From CAVAVT01 sp963592185 (lineage in GTDB: Bacteria; Bacillota; Negativicutes; Selenomonadales; Selenomonadaceae), in the NCBI GenBank assembly GCA_963592185.1, contig CAVAVT010000013.1, forward strand, positions 1 to 36,569: a stretch of DNA of 36,569 nt, written 5' to 3'. Position 1 is the stretch's first letter, and every line of letters begins with the position of its first letter. The position numbers were made by a program, and so were the translations under genes. This document shows, piece after piece, positions 16,236 to 24,172 of this stretch. A model generated the notes under the pieces. It saw nothing but the letters and a program-made list of their open reading frames with translations. It searched no databases and was not told the DNA's origin.

Positions 16236-17333
16236 TTAGATAATCTCAATCAAGCTTTTATCGCTTTGAGTCAAAGGCTCACCGCCTGTGGCAGCTACCA
16301 ATACCGTATCCTCAATCCTTACTCCGCCCCAGCCTGGAAAATACAGACCGGGTTCAACGGTAATCAGCGTATTTACGGGCAGATGCTCGCAATCACTTTT
16401 AGGAGACAGCCTCGGCTCCTCATGAATCTCCAGCCCAAGACTGTGCCCCAGCCCATGACCGAAATTATCTTTATAGCCCAGCTCATCGAAATAGCTTCTA
16501 ACCGCATGGTCGATAGCATTTCCGGATGCTCCGGGCTTTACCAGCTCCACACCCATCAGCTGGGCGTGCAACACAGTATCATATATATGCCGGTGCTTAT
16601 CATCGGCTTTTCCAACACACACAGTACGTGTTATATCGGAGTGATAGCCGTTAAATACTGCACCATAGTCCATTGTAACAAATTCTCCAGATTCTAGCAA
16701 CTTTTCTGTTGCTGTACCATGTGGAAGACTGCCTCGTTCTCCTGAAGCTACAATAGTAGTAAAGGCCGGACGCTCTGAGCCAAGTTCTCTCATGACCCTT
16801 TCAAGTCTTGCAGCAACCTGATTTTCAGTAATTCCCGGCTTAATAAAGGTGATTATATCTTCAAAGGCCTTGTCAGATATTGCCACAGCCTTTCGAATAT
16901 AGTCAAGCTCCATTTCGTCCTTAATTCTTCTGAGTTGGTCAAGTCCCACTGGATTTACCATGTCAATATCTGGAACATATGATGCCAGAAGCTTAAAGGC
17001 ATTGTATGTCATGGCATTTCCCTCAAAGCCGCATTTTTTCACACCAGCATCTATAAGAACATCAGCGGTGCGTTTAAAAAGGCCATGTTCCTGCTTAACC
17101 ATCTCAAATAAAGGTGACTGCTGGGCCGCCTGTTCAGTATATCTGAAATCCGTTATCAAAAAAGCTTTATTTGCTGTAATAACCAATGTTGTATCATCAC
17201 CGGTAAAGCCTGAAAAATAATGGAGATTTTCCAGTTTATTTATTACAACACCATCCAGCTGCTTCTCTGCAAGAAACTCCCTTAAATGCTCAAGTCTACC
17301 TGAAATCATTGCTTTCATGTCATACTTTTCCAT
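16236..17333 (-). CDS. Xaa-Pro aminopeptidase family metallopeptidase (M24)
   Basis: This 365-residue protein has a creatinase-like N-terminal domain (NLHYFSGFTGDDTTLVI near 38-54) and a C-terminal pita-bread domain. The expected metal ligands are present: Asp in MDYGAVF, Asp in HSDITRT, His in FGHGLGHSLGLEIHE, Glu in TVEPGLYF and Glu in GVRIEDT. It probably removes N-terminal residues before proline. It sits between aroQ and efp, the usual Firmicute order (YqhT type). Start at the first ATG; a second ATG (MKAMIS) six codons later is possible. Confidence 0.93.
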   Translation of the reverse strand: MEKYDMKAMISGRLEHLREFLAEKQLDGVVINKLENLHYFSGFTGDDTTLVITANKAFLITDFRYTEQAAQQSPLFEMVKQEHGLFKRTADVLIDAGVKKCGFEGNAMTYNAFKLLASYVPDIDMVNPVGLDQLRRIKDEMELDYIRKAVAISDKAFEDIITFIKPGITENQVAARLERVMRELGSERPAFTTIVASGERGSLPHGTATEKLLESGEFVTMDYGAVFNGYHSDITRTVCVGKADDKHRHIYDTVLHAQLMGVELVKPGASGNAIDHAVRSYFDELGYKDNFGHGLGHSLGLEIHEEPRLSPKSDCEHLPVNTLITVEPGLYFPGWGGVRIEDTVLVAATGGEPLTQSDKSLIEII

Positions 17334-17359
17334 TATTACTGGACACTTCCTTTTTCACT

Positions 17360-17800
17360 TTAAGCATGGACTCTACGGATAACAGCCTCAAGAGCTACCA
17401 TGTAGCTGTCAGCGCCAAAGCCTGAAATCTGTCCCAGACATACAGGTGCGATTACAGAATTATGTCTGAACTCTTCCCTTTTATGTATATTGGATAAATG
17501 AACCTCTATAACCGGCACTTCTACGCCAGCAATAGCATCACGGATAGCAACGCTGTAATGGGTGTATGCCCCTGCATTTAAAATAATATACTCTACTCCG
17601 TCAGCCCATGCCTGCTGAATTTTATCAACGATTGCGCCCTCGTGGTTTGACTGATAAAAATCCACCTCTATATCGAACTTTTCAGCACGTTTTTTTATCA
17701 TCTCATTGATATCCGCCAAAGTAGTATGCCCATATATTTCAGGTTCACGGGTTCCAAGAAGATTGAGGTTCGGACCATTTATTACTAAAAGCTTATGCAT
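17360..17800 (-). CDS. aroQ: 3-dehydroquinate dehydratase, type II
   Basis: This 146-residue dodecameric enzyme of the shikimate pathway converts 3-dehydroquinate to 3-dehydroshikimate. The N-terminal INGPNLNLLGTREPEIYG contains the catalytic Arg-18 and Tyr-23. Further motifs are SNHEGAIVDKI, LNAGAYTHYSVAIRDA and VIEVHLSNIHKREEFRHNS with the catalytic His. GGAGGAGA precedes the ATG. No other aro genes are in the window. Confidence 0.97.
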   Translation of the reverse strand: MHKLLVINGPNLNLLGTREPEIYGHTTLADINEMIKKRAEKFDIEVDFYQSNHEGAIVDKIQQAWADGVEYIILNAGAYTHYSVAIRDAIAGVEVPVIEVHLSNIHKREEFRHNSVIAPVCLGQISGFGADSYMVALEAVIRRVHA

Positions 17801-17823
17801 ATTATCTCCTCCATAAAATTATC

Positions 17824-19083
17824 TTATTCGGTTACAGCGTGTGCTACAGGATGATTTTCCACATCACGTCGTAAAATTGTATAGGGTTCCACTGGCTGCT
17901 CCATACGAATTTTTATAATCTGCTGAGGATGTGGCGCAACAGAAATAGAGTTTCCCTCTTCATCCCTCATATCCGTAAGCTTCTGCCTAAATAGTGGCTG
18001 GCTGGGCTGAAATACCTCTATTTTCTGTCCAAGCTTCATGTTATTTCGCTGTTCCACAACAGCATATCCAGATTCCTCATCATAGGCCCGGACAAATCCC
18101 ACAAAGTCTGAGGACTGAAGATATGAGGATGTACCATATATCTGATCTTTCTCGGTGGGGCGTCCATAGTAAAAACCGGTGGTATAGGCTCTATGAGAAA
18201 CCTTATCCAATTCTTCAAGCCACTCCTGCTTTACAGTAAATTCCTCTGGATTTTCGAAATAACTGTCAATTGCCATGCGATAGGCTTTTACAATAGATGC
18301 TGCATAATGTACACTTTTCATACGCCCTTCTATCTTCAAGCTTTCAACGCCGCTTTTAATGATATCAGGAAGATAAGGCAGCAGACACATATCCTTGGAA
18401 TTAAAAATATAAGTTCCACGCTCATCCTCCATAACCGGAAAATACTGTCCGGGACGTTTTTCTTCCACAAGGGCGTATTTCCACCTGCAAGGCTGTGCGC
18501 AGCTTCCACGGTTTGCATCTCTTCCAGCCATGTAATTGCTCATGAGACACCGTCCAGAATAGGAAATGCACATGGCTCCATGTACGAACATTTCCAGCTC
18601 CACATCACATTTCTCCCGGATTTCCCGTATTTCCTTCAGGGACATCTCCCTTGCCAAAACGACTCTGGACGCTCCTAGCTCCTTCCAGGCATTTACAGCA
18701 GCCCAGTTGGTATTGTTCGCCTGAGTACTGATATGCACAGGCAGCCCCGGCGCATATTTTCTTGCCATGGAAAAAACTCCCATATCGGCCACAAGTACCG
18801 CATCCACAGCTACATCCTCAAGATACTTCAGATATTCAGGCAATCTAGCCAAATCCTCATTATGGGGAAAAATATTTACTGTCACATATACCTTTTTTCC
18901 AAGGCTGTGGGCAAATTCTACAGCTTCCTTAATTTCCTCATTGGTGAAATTTCCTCCAAAGGCACGAAGTCCATAGGCCTTGCCTCCAAGATAAACAGCA
19001 TCTGCCCCATAGAGAAGTGCCACTTTTAATTTTTCCATATTACCAGCCGGTGCTAAAAGCTCCGGTTTATGCATTACAGCCAT
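17824..19083 (-). CDS. trhP: U32 family protein, probable tRNA U34 hydroxylation enzyme TrhP
   Basis: This 419-residue protein was formerly annotated as a collagenase-like peptidase. It has the U32 signature with clustered cysteines: MCISYSGRCLMSNYMAGRDANRGSC continuing to QPCRW (split here only for display). The N terminus PELLAPAGNMEKLKVALLYG is typical. Known work on Bacillus (YrrN/YrrO) and E. coli (YegQ) shows that this branch makes 5-hydroxyuridine at tRNA position 34 using prephenate. The adjacent upstream O-methyltransferase is the partner that would turn it into 5-methoxyuridine, so context supports the call; RlhA-like 23S rRNA hydroxylation is the alternative. The start at 19083 follows GGGGA by five bases and lies inside the end of the methyltransferase gene (17-base overlap). 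Confidence 0.85.
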   Translation of the reverse strand: MAVMHKPELLAPAGNMEKLKVALLYGADAVYLGGKAYGLRAFGGNFTNEEIKEAVEFAHSLGKKVYVTVNIFPHNEDLARLPEYLKYLEDVAVDAVLVADMGVFSMARKYAPGLPVHISTQANNTNWAAVNAWKELGASRVVLAREMSLKEIREIREKCDVELEMFVHGAMCISYSGRCLMSNYMAGRDANRGSCAQPCRWKYALVEEKRPGQYFPVMEDERGTYIFNSKDMCLLPYLPDIIKSGVESLKIEGRMKSVHYAASIVKAYRMAIDSYFENPEEFTVKQEWLEELDKVSHRAYTTGFYYGRPTEKDQIYGTSSYLQSSDFVGFVRAYDEESGYAVVEQRNNMKLGQKIEVFQPSQPLFRQKLTDMRDEEGNSISVAPHPQQIIKIRMEQPVEPYTILRRDVENHPVAHAVTE

Positions 19084-19723
19084 AGCTATCCCCTTTTTCA
19101 CGCCTTACTGAAACCGCAAGCCCATCCCCGTCTTCATAAATCCGGGTTTCAAACTCATCCATCTCCTGTAAACGCTTAATATATTCTCTAAGTCTCACAA
19201 CAATTGTTCTATACCTGTGGGGCGGTTTTTCTTCACTTAATACCATACCTCTAAAAAGCACATTATCCGATAAAATAGAGGCGGAATCTGACAGAAGCGG
19301 CAGAACACCCTCAAGGTAGTCCATATAGTGTCCCTTTGCCGCATCAATAAATACCAAGTCGATGCCCTTATTGCCAAAAACAGTCTTGTATACTGGATTA
19401 TTCTGGATATCTTTTAGAATTTCTCCAGCATCGCCTCTAATGATATGTATTTTATCCTTAAAAGGGGACCTGTCTACGTATTTCTGAGCTGTATCCGCTC
19501 GTTTTTCATCCAGTTCCAAAGAAATAAGTTCTGCACCCTCAGGTGAGTTTTGCAATATTTTCATAGCCGAATAGCCAATAGCTGTTCCTATCTCCAAAAT
19601 CCGAAGAGGTTTTTGTGCTTTTACCGCTTCAGTAAAGCATTTCAGCTCTCCTTGCCGGATTATAGGTACATACTCCCTATCCGCATAGGACTCCATTTCA
19701 GAAAAAAGTTTTTCTAATTCCAC
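19067..19723 (-). CDS. trmR: Class I SAM O-methyltransferase, probable tRNA 5-hydroxyuridine methyltransferase
   Basis: This 218-residue Rossmann methyltransferase of the O-MT (COMT-like) group has the SAM-binding motif ILEIGTAIGYSAM at about residues 43-55. The acidic residue of motif II is in SLELDEKR, FIDAAKGHY is at about 125-133, and SDNVLFRGMV follows the metal-binding region. In Bacillus the orthologous neighbour of mltG (YrrM, TrmR) methylates 5-hydroxyuridine-34 of tRNA. The same order mltG-trmR-trhP here makes that function likely. The 3' end overlaps the trhP start. Confidence 0.85.
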   Translation of the reverse strand: MELEKLFSEMESYADREYVPIIRQGELKCFTEAVKAQKPLRILEIGTAIGYSAMKILQNSPEGAELISLELDEKRADTAQKYVDRSPFKDKIHIIRGDAGEILKDIQNNPVYKTVFGNKGIDLVFIDAAKGHYMDYLEGVLPLLSDSASILSDNVLFRGMVLSEEKPPHRYRTIVVRLREYIKRLQEMDEFETRIYEDGDGLAVSVRREKGDSYGCNA

Positions 19724-19740
19724 GTACAGTCTCCCGTTTA

Positions 19741-20853
19741 TCAGCGTAATTGATTTACTAAATCCAAATGCTCCGAATATGAACTGGAATAATAAGTATT
19801 TCCATCATGATCAGCAACAAAATACAAATAATCTGTGTCCGCTGGATACAGCACCGCATTAATGGATGCCAAGCCAGGATTTGAAATTGGACCTGGAGGA
19901 AGTCCCGGATTCATATATGTATTATATGGGGACTCCAATTTAGTATCCTCTATGGACAAATCCTCTTTGCGCTTCTTCATGGCATAAAGTATTGTGGCAC
20001 AGGACTGCAGCGGCATACCTATTTCCATGCGTTTGAGAAAAACCTGTGCAATAATAGGACGGTCCTTATCAGAACCAGCCTCCACTTCAACTATAGATGC
20101 CAAAGTTATAAGATCGTGTATGGATAAATTCATTTCCTTTGCACGCTGACGCATTTCCGGTGTTAGACGATTATCAAAGTTCTGTGTCATCATTTTCAGC
20201 ACAGCATTCTCGTCACCAGTAGTATCAATCTCATAAGTATCAGGAAAAAGAAATCCCTCTGAAATAATCTCAACATTATTTCCTGAATTCATATATTCAT
20301 ATGGAGCATACTTGCTGGCCAGACTAATAAATTGCTTTTCATTAGCAATTTCTTCTCTTTCAAGCTTCGCCGCAATATCCCGGACCTGAAATCCCTCTGG
20401 AACAGTAAATCTTACAATAGATGTATCCCCATCAACCAGCTTTTGCAGTACATCCCTCTGAACCATTCCCTTATGAAGAACATAGCTTCCAACCTTGAAC
20501 TTGCTGTCATAATTATTCAGCTTTGCAATAAACCAGAACTTGAGCTTGGAATCAATTATCCCTTTAGACTCAAGCTCAGCTCCTATTTCCGATGCACTCA
20601 TACCTTCCTGTACTCTGAAGTATACTGGTTCATCACTTACAGCTTCATGGGAACCACCGGAAAATACAGCCACACCCAGCATGAGAAAAAACAGTGCCGC
20701 AACAACAAGCAAAATAGGTTTTAAGGCCATGGACGGAGTATCCTTCCAGCTCTTGATATTTTTTAAGGAATCAGCCATATCTCTGCCTATATTAAGAAAA
20801 TAATTTTTTACCCTTTCAAGGCCTTCCTTGCTGAAAAATTTTTTTAGCCCCAT
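19741..20853 (-). CDS. mltG: Endolytic murein transglycosylase MltG (YceG family)
   Basis: This 370-residue, inner-membrane-anchored lytic transglycosylase cuts nascent glycan strands and is thought to end their elongation. There is a cytoplasmic N-terminal stretch, one membrane helix at about residues 44-64 (ILLVVAALFFLMLGVAVF), a LysM-like region, then the catalytic domain. The conserved glutamate lies in LASIVEVEAG (about 251-260). C-terminal hallmarks SPYNTYMNPGLPPGPISNPG and YFVADHDGNTYY are present. It is the first gene of the run through efp and follows the DUF1292 terminator. A promoter is expected in the ~50-base gap, but no convincing one was seen. Confidence 0.95.
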   Translation of the reverse strand: MGLKKFFSKEGLERVKNYFLNIGRDMADSLKNIKSWKDTPSMALKPILLVVAALFFLMLGVAVFSGGSHEAVSDEPVYFRVQEGMSASEIGAELESKGIIDSKLKFWFIAKLNNYDSKFKVGSYVLHKGMVQRDVLQKLVDGDTSIVRFTVPEGFQVRDIAAKLEREEIANEKQFISLASKYAPYEYMNSGNNVEIISEGFLFPDTYEIDTTGDENAVLKMMTQNFDNRLTPEMRQRAKEMNLSIHDLITLASIVEVEAGSDKDRPIIAQVFLKRMEIGMPLQSCATILYAMKKRKEDLSIEDTKLESPYNTYMNPGLPPGPISNPGLASINAVLYPADTDYLYFVADHDGNTYYSSSYSEHLDLVNQLR

Positions 20854-20910
20854 ACTGGTTCATCTCCGTTCAAGCCTACTGTTCTTCACACTGAAATATT
20901 TCTTTAACAC

Positions 20911-20945
20911 AAAAATAGACGGCATGAGCCATGCCGTCTAAAAAC
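20911..20945 (-). terminator. Terminator after the DUF1292 gene
   Basis: A perfect 11-bp inverted repeat TAGACGGCATG (20916-20926) / CATGCCGTCTA (20930-20940) with a 3-base loop, followed on the minus strand by TTTTT. A T run also precedes it on the opposite strand, so it could act in both directions. Confidence 0.9.
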
Positions 20946-20952
20946 ATTGGAA

Positions 20953-21282
20953 TCAGTCGTTCTGATTCTGTTCTTCCTCATCCATAAGAGCATTATAAGC
21001 AGCCTGGACAGCGTCGAACTCTTCATCTGTAGGATCAACATATTCTTCCTCGCCATCATCGCCCTTAACGATCTTGGCAATGATAACATCTTCCTCTTCT
21101 GGATCCACAGGCTCATCATCATCGTCAGCAATTCCAACAAGCAGTGCAAACTTATCTTCCCCAACAGGAATAATGAGTTCCTCACGATAGTATGATACCT
21201 CGCCGTCCTCGTCGGTAATCTCTACGATAATGTCCTCGCCATCATCAAACTCTAAAGCTTCATCCTTTTCAAAGTCTGTCAT
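20953..21282 (-). CDS. DUF1292 family acidic protein (YrzB-like)
   Basis: This 109-residue, extremely acidic, soluble protein has the family core EDIIVEITDEDGEVSYYREELIIPVGEDKFALLV at about residues 16-50, shown here only as a location. Runs such as DDDDEPVDPEEED and EEEQNQND follow. The function is unknown. It is conserved beside ireB and ruvX in Firmicutes. Unusually, it has its own near-consensus promoter in the 72-base gap after ruvX, and a strong GAAAGGGG Shine-Dalgarno, which implies higher or independent expression. A perfect terminator hairpin closes the gene. Confidence 0.88.
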   Translation of the reverse strand: MTDFEKDEALEFDDGEDIIVEITDEDGEVSYYREELIIPVGEDKFALLVGIADDDDEPVDPEEEDVIIAKIVKGDDGEEEYVDPTDEEFDAVQAAYNALMDEEEQNQND

Positions 21283-21322
21283 TCAAACAACCCCTTTCGA
21301 AAGTTCATGCCTTATATTTGCC

Positions 21323-21351
21323 ATTTTAGCCAAAAATATACCGTCTGTCAA
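21323..21351 (-). promoter_or_regulatory. Strong promoter of the DUF1292 gene
   Basis: Minus strand: TTGACA (21346-21351, perfect), 17-bp spacer, TAAAAT (21323-21328, five of six). It lies between ruvX and the DUF1292 gene. The -35 box begins 4 bases after the ruvX stop codon. Confidence 0.82.
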
Positions 21352-21354
21352 ATA

Positions 21355-21786
21355 CTACAGTTTCATTCCCTGTCCGCTGTCCAGCCATCCCTGAAGTATA
21401 AATACCGCAGCCATTTTGTCTATAACTTTTTTTCGCTTCTTTCGGCTGACATCCGCCTCAATAAGCGATCTAGTGGCTGCCACTGTTGAAAGACGCTCAT
21501 CCCAGAAAATAAATTCCGCTTCAGGGCATACTTTTTTTATTTCCTCTGAAAAGTTCTTTACGATTTTACAACGGTCTCCAGCACTTCCGTCCATATTTTT
21601 CGGATATCCAAGTACTAAAGTGCTGGTTTCATACTGCTCCATCAGCTCGCAAAGTCTCTTTAGGTCATTTTCCAGGGATGTTCTGCGGATGGTCTCAACC
21701 CCCTGGGCTGTCAGCCCAAGCAAATCGCTGACAGCTATTCCTATAGTGCGGTCTCCCACATCCAGAGCCATAACACGCTTCATCAT
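21355..21786 (-). CDS. ruvX: Holliday junction resolvase-like protein RuvX/YqgF
   Basis: This 143-residue RNase H-fold protein has the metal-binding aspartate in MALDVGDRTIGIAVSD (about residue 9), the glycine-rich segment LVLGYPKNMDGSAG, and the acidic motif FWDERLSTVAATRSL. In E. coli it takes part in maturation of the 16S rRNA 5' end; a role in recombination has also been proposed. The start ATG overlaps the ireB stop (ATGA), so the two genes are translationally coupled. Confidence 0.94.
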   Translation of the reverse strand: MMKRVMALDVGDRTIGIAVSDLLGLTAQGVETIRRTSLENDLKRLCELMEQYETSTLVLGYPKNMDGSAGDRCKIVKNFSEEIKKVCPEAEFIFWDERLSTVAATRSLIEADVSRKKRKKVIDKMAAVFILQGWLDSGQGMKL

Positions 21787-22031
21787 TTCTTCTCCAGGTA
21801 GGCACGAATAAGCTCTTCCAACAGCTCGTCACGTTCAAGCTTGCGAATCATGCTGCGGGCATCATTGTAGCTGGTAATGTACGCCGGATCTCCGGAGAGA
21901 AGATAGCCCACCAGCTGGCTGATTGGATTGTACCCCTTTTCTTCCATTGCTGCACATGCATTTCGGATAATGTCCTCAGCCTTATTTTTTTCCGCACCAA
22001 AGCGGAACATCATAGTCTCTTCACTTACCAT
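21783..22031 (-). CDS. IreB family regulatory phosphoprotein (UPF0297)
   Basis: This 82-residue protein has the very conserved core MEEKGYNPISQLVGYLLSG followed by DPAYITSYNDARSMIRKLERDELLEEL. In enterococci IreB is a substrate of the PASTA kinase IreK and negatively affects cephalosporin resistance; the short N-terminal stretch MVSEETMMFRF includes a threonine in the region phosphorylated there. No kinase gene is in the window. It is the first gene of ireB-ruvX. GAGAGGT lies upstream of the ATG. The conserved Firmicute context (often after alaS) is retained downstream but not upstream. Confidence 0.93.
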   Translation of the reverse strand: MVSEETMMFRFGAEKNKAEDIIRNACAAMEEKGYNPISQLVGYLLSGDPAYITSYNDARSMIRKLERDELLEELIRAYLEKK

Positions 22032-22062
22032 AAGATTACCTCTCTTTCAATGGTTCACGTTT

Positions 22063-22093
22063 ATTTTACCATATTTGTCTGAAAAATTGGCAA
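22063..22093 (-). promoter_or_regulatory. Promoter of ireB-ruvX
   Basis: Minus strand: TTGCCA (22088-22093), 19-bp spacer, extended -10 TGG-TAAAAT (hexamer at 22063-22068). The -35 box overlaps the T tract of the asd terminator, so the two units are packed back to back. Confidence 0.68.
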
Positions 22094-22132
22094 AAAATAA
22101 AAGGTCACGGCAAATTTTTACCATGACCTTTT
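22094..22132 (-). terminator. Terminator after asd
   Basis: Minus strand: AAAAGGTCATGG (22132-22121) pairs with CCGTGACCTTTT (22110-22099), one G-T pair, 10-base loop, then ATTTTTT. It ends the dapB-asd transcript 10 bases after the asd stop. Confidence 0.9.
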
Positions 22133-22142
22133 AGGCTAATTA

Positions 22143-23177
22143 TTAGTTGAACATTTCGTGCTCAATCATGTACTCAGCAATCTGAAGAGCATTCAGCGCA
22201 GCACCCTTGCGAATCTGGTCGCCGCATACCCAGAAGTTGAGACCATTGTCGATGGAATAGTCCTTGCGAATTCTGCCCACTTCAACATCGTCCTTGCCAG
22301 AAGTAAAGAGCGGCATTGGATATTCCTGCTCATCCGGGTTGTCCTTAACAACAGCGCCTGGGAACGCATCAATAGCCTTTCTAGCCTGCTCAACAGTTAC
22401 CTCATCCTCAAATTCCACATTCACGGACTCAGCATGGCTGCGGTATACCGGAACACGGATGGTGGTAGCGGTTACACGGATATCATCATCCTCGAGAATC
22501 TTCTTAGTCTCATTTACCATCTTCATCTCTTCCTTGGTGTAGAGATTATCCTGGAAAACATCAATCTGAGGAATAAGGTTAAACGCAATCTGATAATGCT
22601 TTGCAAGTTTTGCGCCCGGAAGGATTTCAGCCTTTACTTCCTTGCCAGCAACAATAGCCTCTACCTGTTCCTCAAGCTCAGCCATTGCTTCCTTACCACC
22701 GCCGGAAACAGCCTGATAAGTAGAAACTACAACACGCTTAATTTTGGATATATTGTAAAGAGGCTTCAGACCCATAAGCATAATTATGGTAGAGCAGTTA
22801 GGATTTGCAATGATTCCCTTGTGACGTGCAATAGCCTGTGGATTAACCTCAGGAACAACCAAAGGAACTTCAGGATCCATACGGAAAGCACTGGAGTTGT
22901 CGATTACTACCGCACCAGCCTTAACAGCTGCAGGAGCAAAAGTCTTGCTGGCAGCACCGCCAGCGAACAGTGCAATTTCAACACCCTCAAAAGAGCTGTC
23001 AGTTGCCTCCTCTACGGTATATTCCTTACCCATGAACTGTATCTTCTTGCCTGCAGAACGCTTGGATGCAAGCATTTTAAGCTCGTTAAAAGGGAAGTTA
23101 CGCTCCTCAATAAGTCTGAGGAACTCCTGACCTACAGCTCCGGTGGCACCAAGAATGGCAACATTGTACTTTCTCAT
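22143..23177 (-). CDS. asd: Aspartate-semialdehyde dehydrogenase
   Basis: This 344-residue NADP-dependent enzyme reduces aspartyl phosphate to aspartate semialdehyde, the branch point to lysine/diaminopimelate and threonine/methionine. GATGAVGQEF at residues 10-19 is the dinucleotide-binding loop. The active cysteine is in NPNCSTI (Cys-128). The VVSTYQAVSGGGKEAM segment and the C-terminal RIRKDYSIDNGLNFWVCGDQ are typical. A TTG one codon upstream is an alternative start; the ATG at 23177 has GGAG nine bases before it. It is co-transcribed behind dapB. Confidence 0.97.
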   Translation of the reverse strand: MRKYNVAILGATGAVGQEFLRLIEERNFPFNELKMLASKRSAGKKIQFMGKEYTVEEATDSSFEGVEIALFAGGAASKTFAPAAVKAGAVVIDNSSAFRMDPEVPLVVPEVNPQAIARHKGIIANPNCSTIIMLMGLKPLYNISKIKRVVVSTYQAVSGGGKEAMAELEEQVEAIVAGKEVKAEILPGAKLAKHYQIAFNLIPQIDVFQDNLYTKEEMKMVNETKKILEDDDIRVTATTIRVPVYRSHAESVNVEFEDEVTVEQARKAIDAFPGAVVKDNPDEQEYPMPLFTSGKDDVEVGRIRKDYSIDNGLNFWVCGDQIRKGAALNALQIAEYMIEHEMFN

Positions 23178-23236
23178 CAATATCTACTCCTCTTTATATC
23201 ATAATATATTAAAAAAGATAGCTATATTTAATGCAA

Positions 23237-24028
23237 TCAGTCCATAAGTTTATCAAGACCGATTGTAAGTCCCTTAAGGCCCTGAACCTTTTTACATGCG
23301 AGAACCACGCCTGGCATGAAGGATTCTCTATTCAGTGAATCATGACGAATGGTAAGAGTCTGTCCCAATCCGCCGAAAATTACCTCCTGATGAGCTACAT
23401 AGCCAGGAAGTCTTACGCTGTGAATGTGCATTCCATCAAAGTCTGCACCTCTTGCTCCAGCAATCTTTTCCTTTTCATCAGGATTGCCCTGAACCTTGCT
23501 GGCTCTAACTTCCTGAATCATTTCAGCTGTCCTTATAGCTGTACCGGAAGGAGCATCAAGCTTCTTATCATGATGAAGCTCGATAATTTCAACATCCGGC
23601 AGATATTTTGCTGCCTGACGGCTCATGAGCATCATCAAAACAGCACCGATTGCGAAATTAGGAGCAATGAACGCCGGGGTATCATTTTCCTCAGCCAGAG
23701 CAGCCAATTCATTCTGCTGTTCTACGCTGAGGCCAGTAGTACCTATGACAGGGCTTACATGGGCTTTCAGTGCTGTGCAGGCATCACCAAACACAACATC
23801 CGGACGTGTAAAGTCAACCATAACATCCGGCTTCTTGCTTTCCAAAGCAGCCTTAAGGTCTGTCTCTACAATAACTCCGGTTGTACCAATGCCCACGACC
23901 TCGCCAATATCCTGTCCGCCCTTTATATCAACGGCTCCTACGAGCTGAAGGTCTTTATCGTCAGAGACAGCTTTTACAACAGCCTGTCCCATTCTTCCAC
24001 ATGCACCACTTACTAATACTTTTATCAA
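23237..24028 (-). CDS. dapB: 4-hydroxy-tetrahydrodipicolinate reductase
   Basis: This 264-residue enzyme of the diaminopimelate/lysine pathway uses NAD(P)H. SGACGRMGQAVV at about residues 7-18 is the nucleotide-binding loop. VIGTTG and APNFAIGAVLMM follow, and ELHHDKKLDAPSGTA carries the catalytic His and Lys. The open frame extends 21 codons upstream, but those lie on the promoter and Shine-Dalgarno. The TTG at 24028, ten bases after GGAGG, yields the expected N terminus MIKVLVSG. It forms a unit with asd, linking two steps of the aspartate family. Confidence 0.96.
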   Translation of the reverse strand: MIKVLVSGACGRMGQAVVKAVSDDKDLQLVGAVDIKGGQDIGEVVGIGTTGVIVETDLKAALESKKPDVMVDFTRPDVVFGDACTALKAHVSPVIGTTGLSVEQQNELAALAEENDTPAFIAPNFAIGAVLMMLMSRQAAKYLPDVEIIELHHDKKLDAPSGTAIRTAEMIQEVRASKVQGNPDEKEKIAGARGADFDGMHIHSVRLPGYVAHQEVIFGGLGQTLTIRHDSLNRESFMPGVVLACKKVQGLKGLTIGLDKLMD

Positions 24029-24061
24029 GATGTATACGCCTCCATCAGAATTATGTTTTTC

Positions 24062-24091
24062 ATTGTATGCTATGTCCACCATACATGTCAA
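24062..24091 (-). promoter_or_regulatory. Promoter of dapB-asd
   Basis: Minus strand: TTGACA (24086-24091, perfect), 18-bp spacer, TACAAT (24062-24067, five of six). The leader to the dapB TTG codon is only about 25 bases, too short for a lysine riboswitch. Confidence 0.83.
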
Positions 24092-24172
24092 GTTGTTTTT
24101 GTAAAAAACACACTCTATACATAAAATTTTACCATTAATCTTGCATTTAAGACAATTTTATCGAAAATTTTT

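Noticed and set aside
22158..23204. A 348-codon plus-strand frame opposite asd
   Set aside because: Antisense to a clear aspartate-semialdehyde dehydrogenase gene, no ribosome-binding site and no recognisable motifs.
23342..24016. A 224-codon plus-strand frame opposite dapB
   Set aside because: Antisense to dapB, no motifs and no supporting signals.
24029..24172. Lysine riboswitch upstream of dapB
   Set aside because: The consensus promoter sits about 60 bases before the TTG start and leaves only about 25 bases of leader, far too short for the lysine riboswitch.
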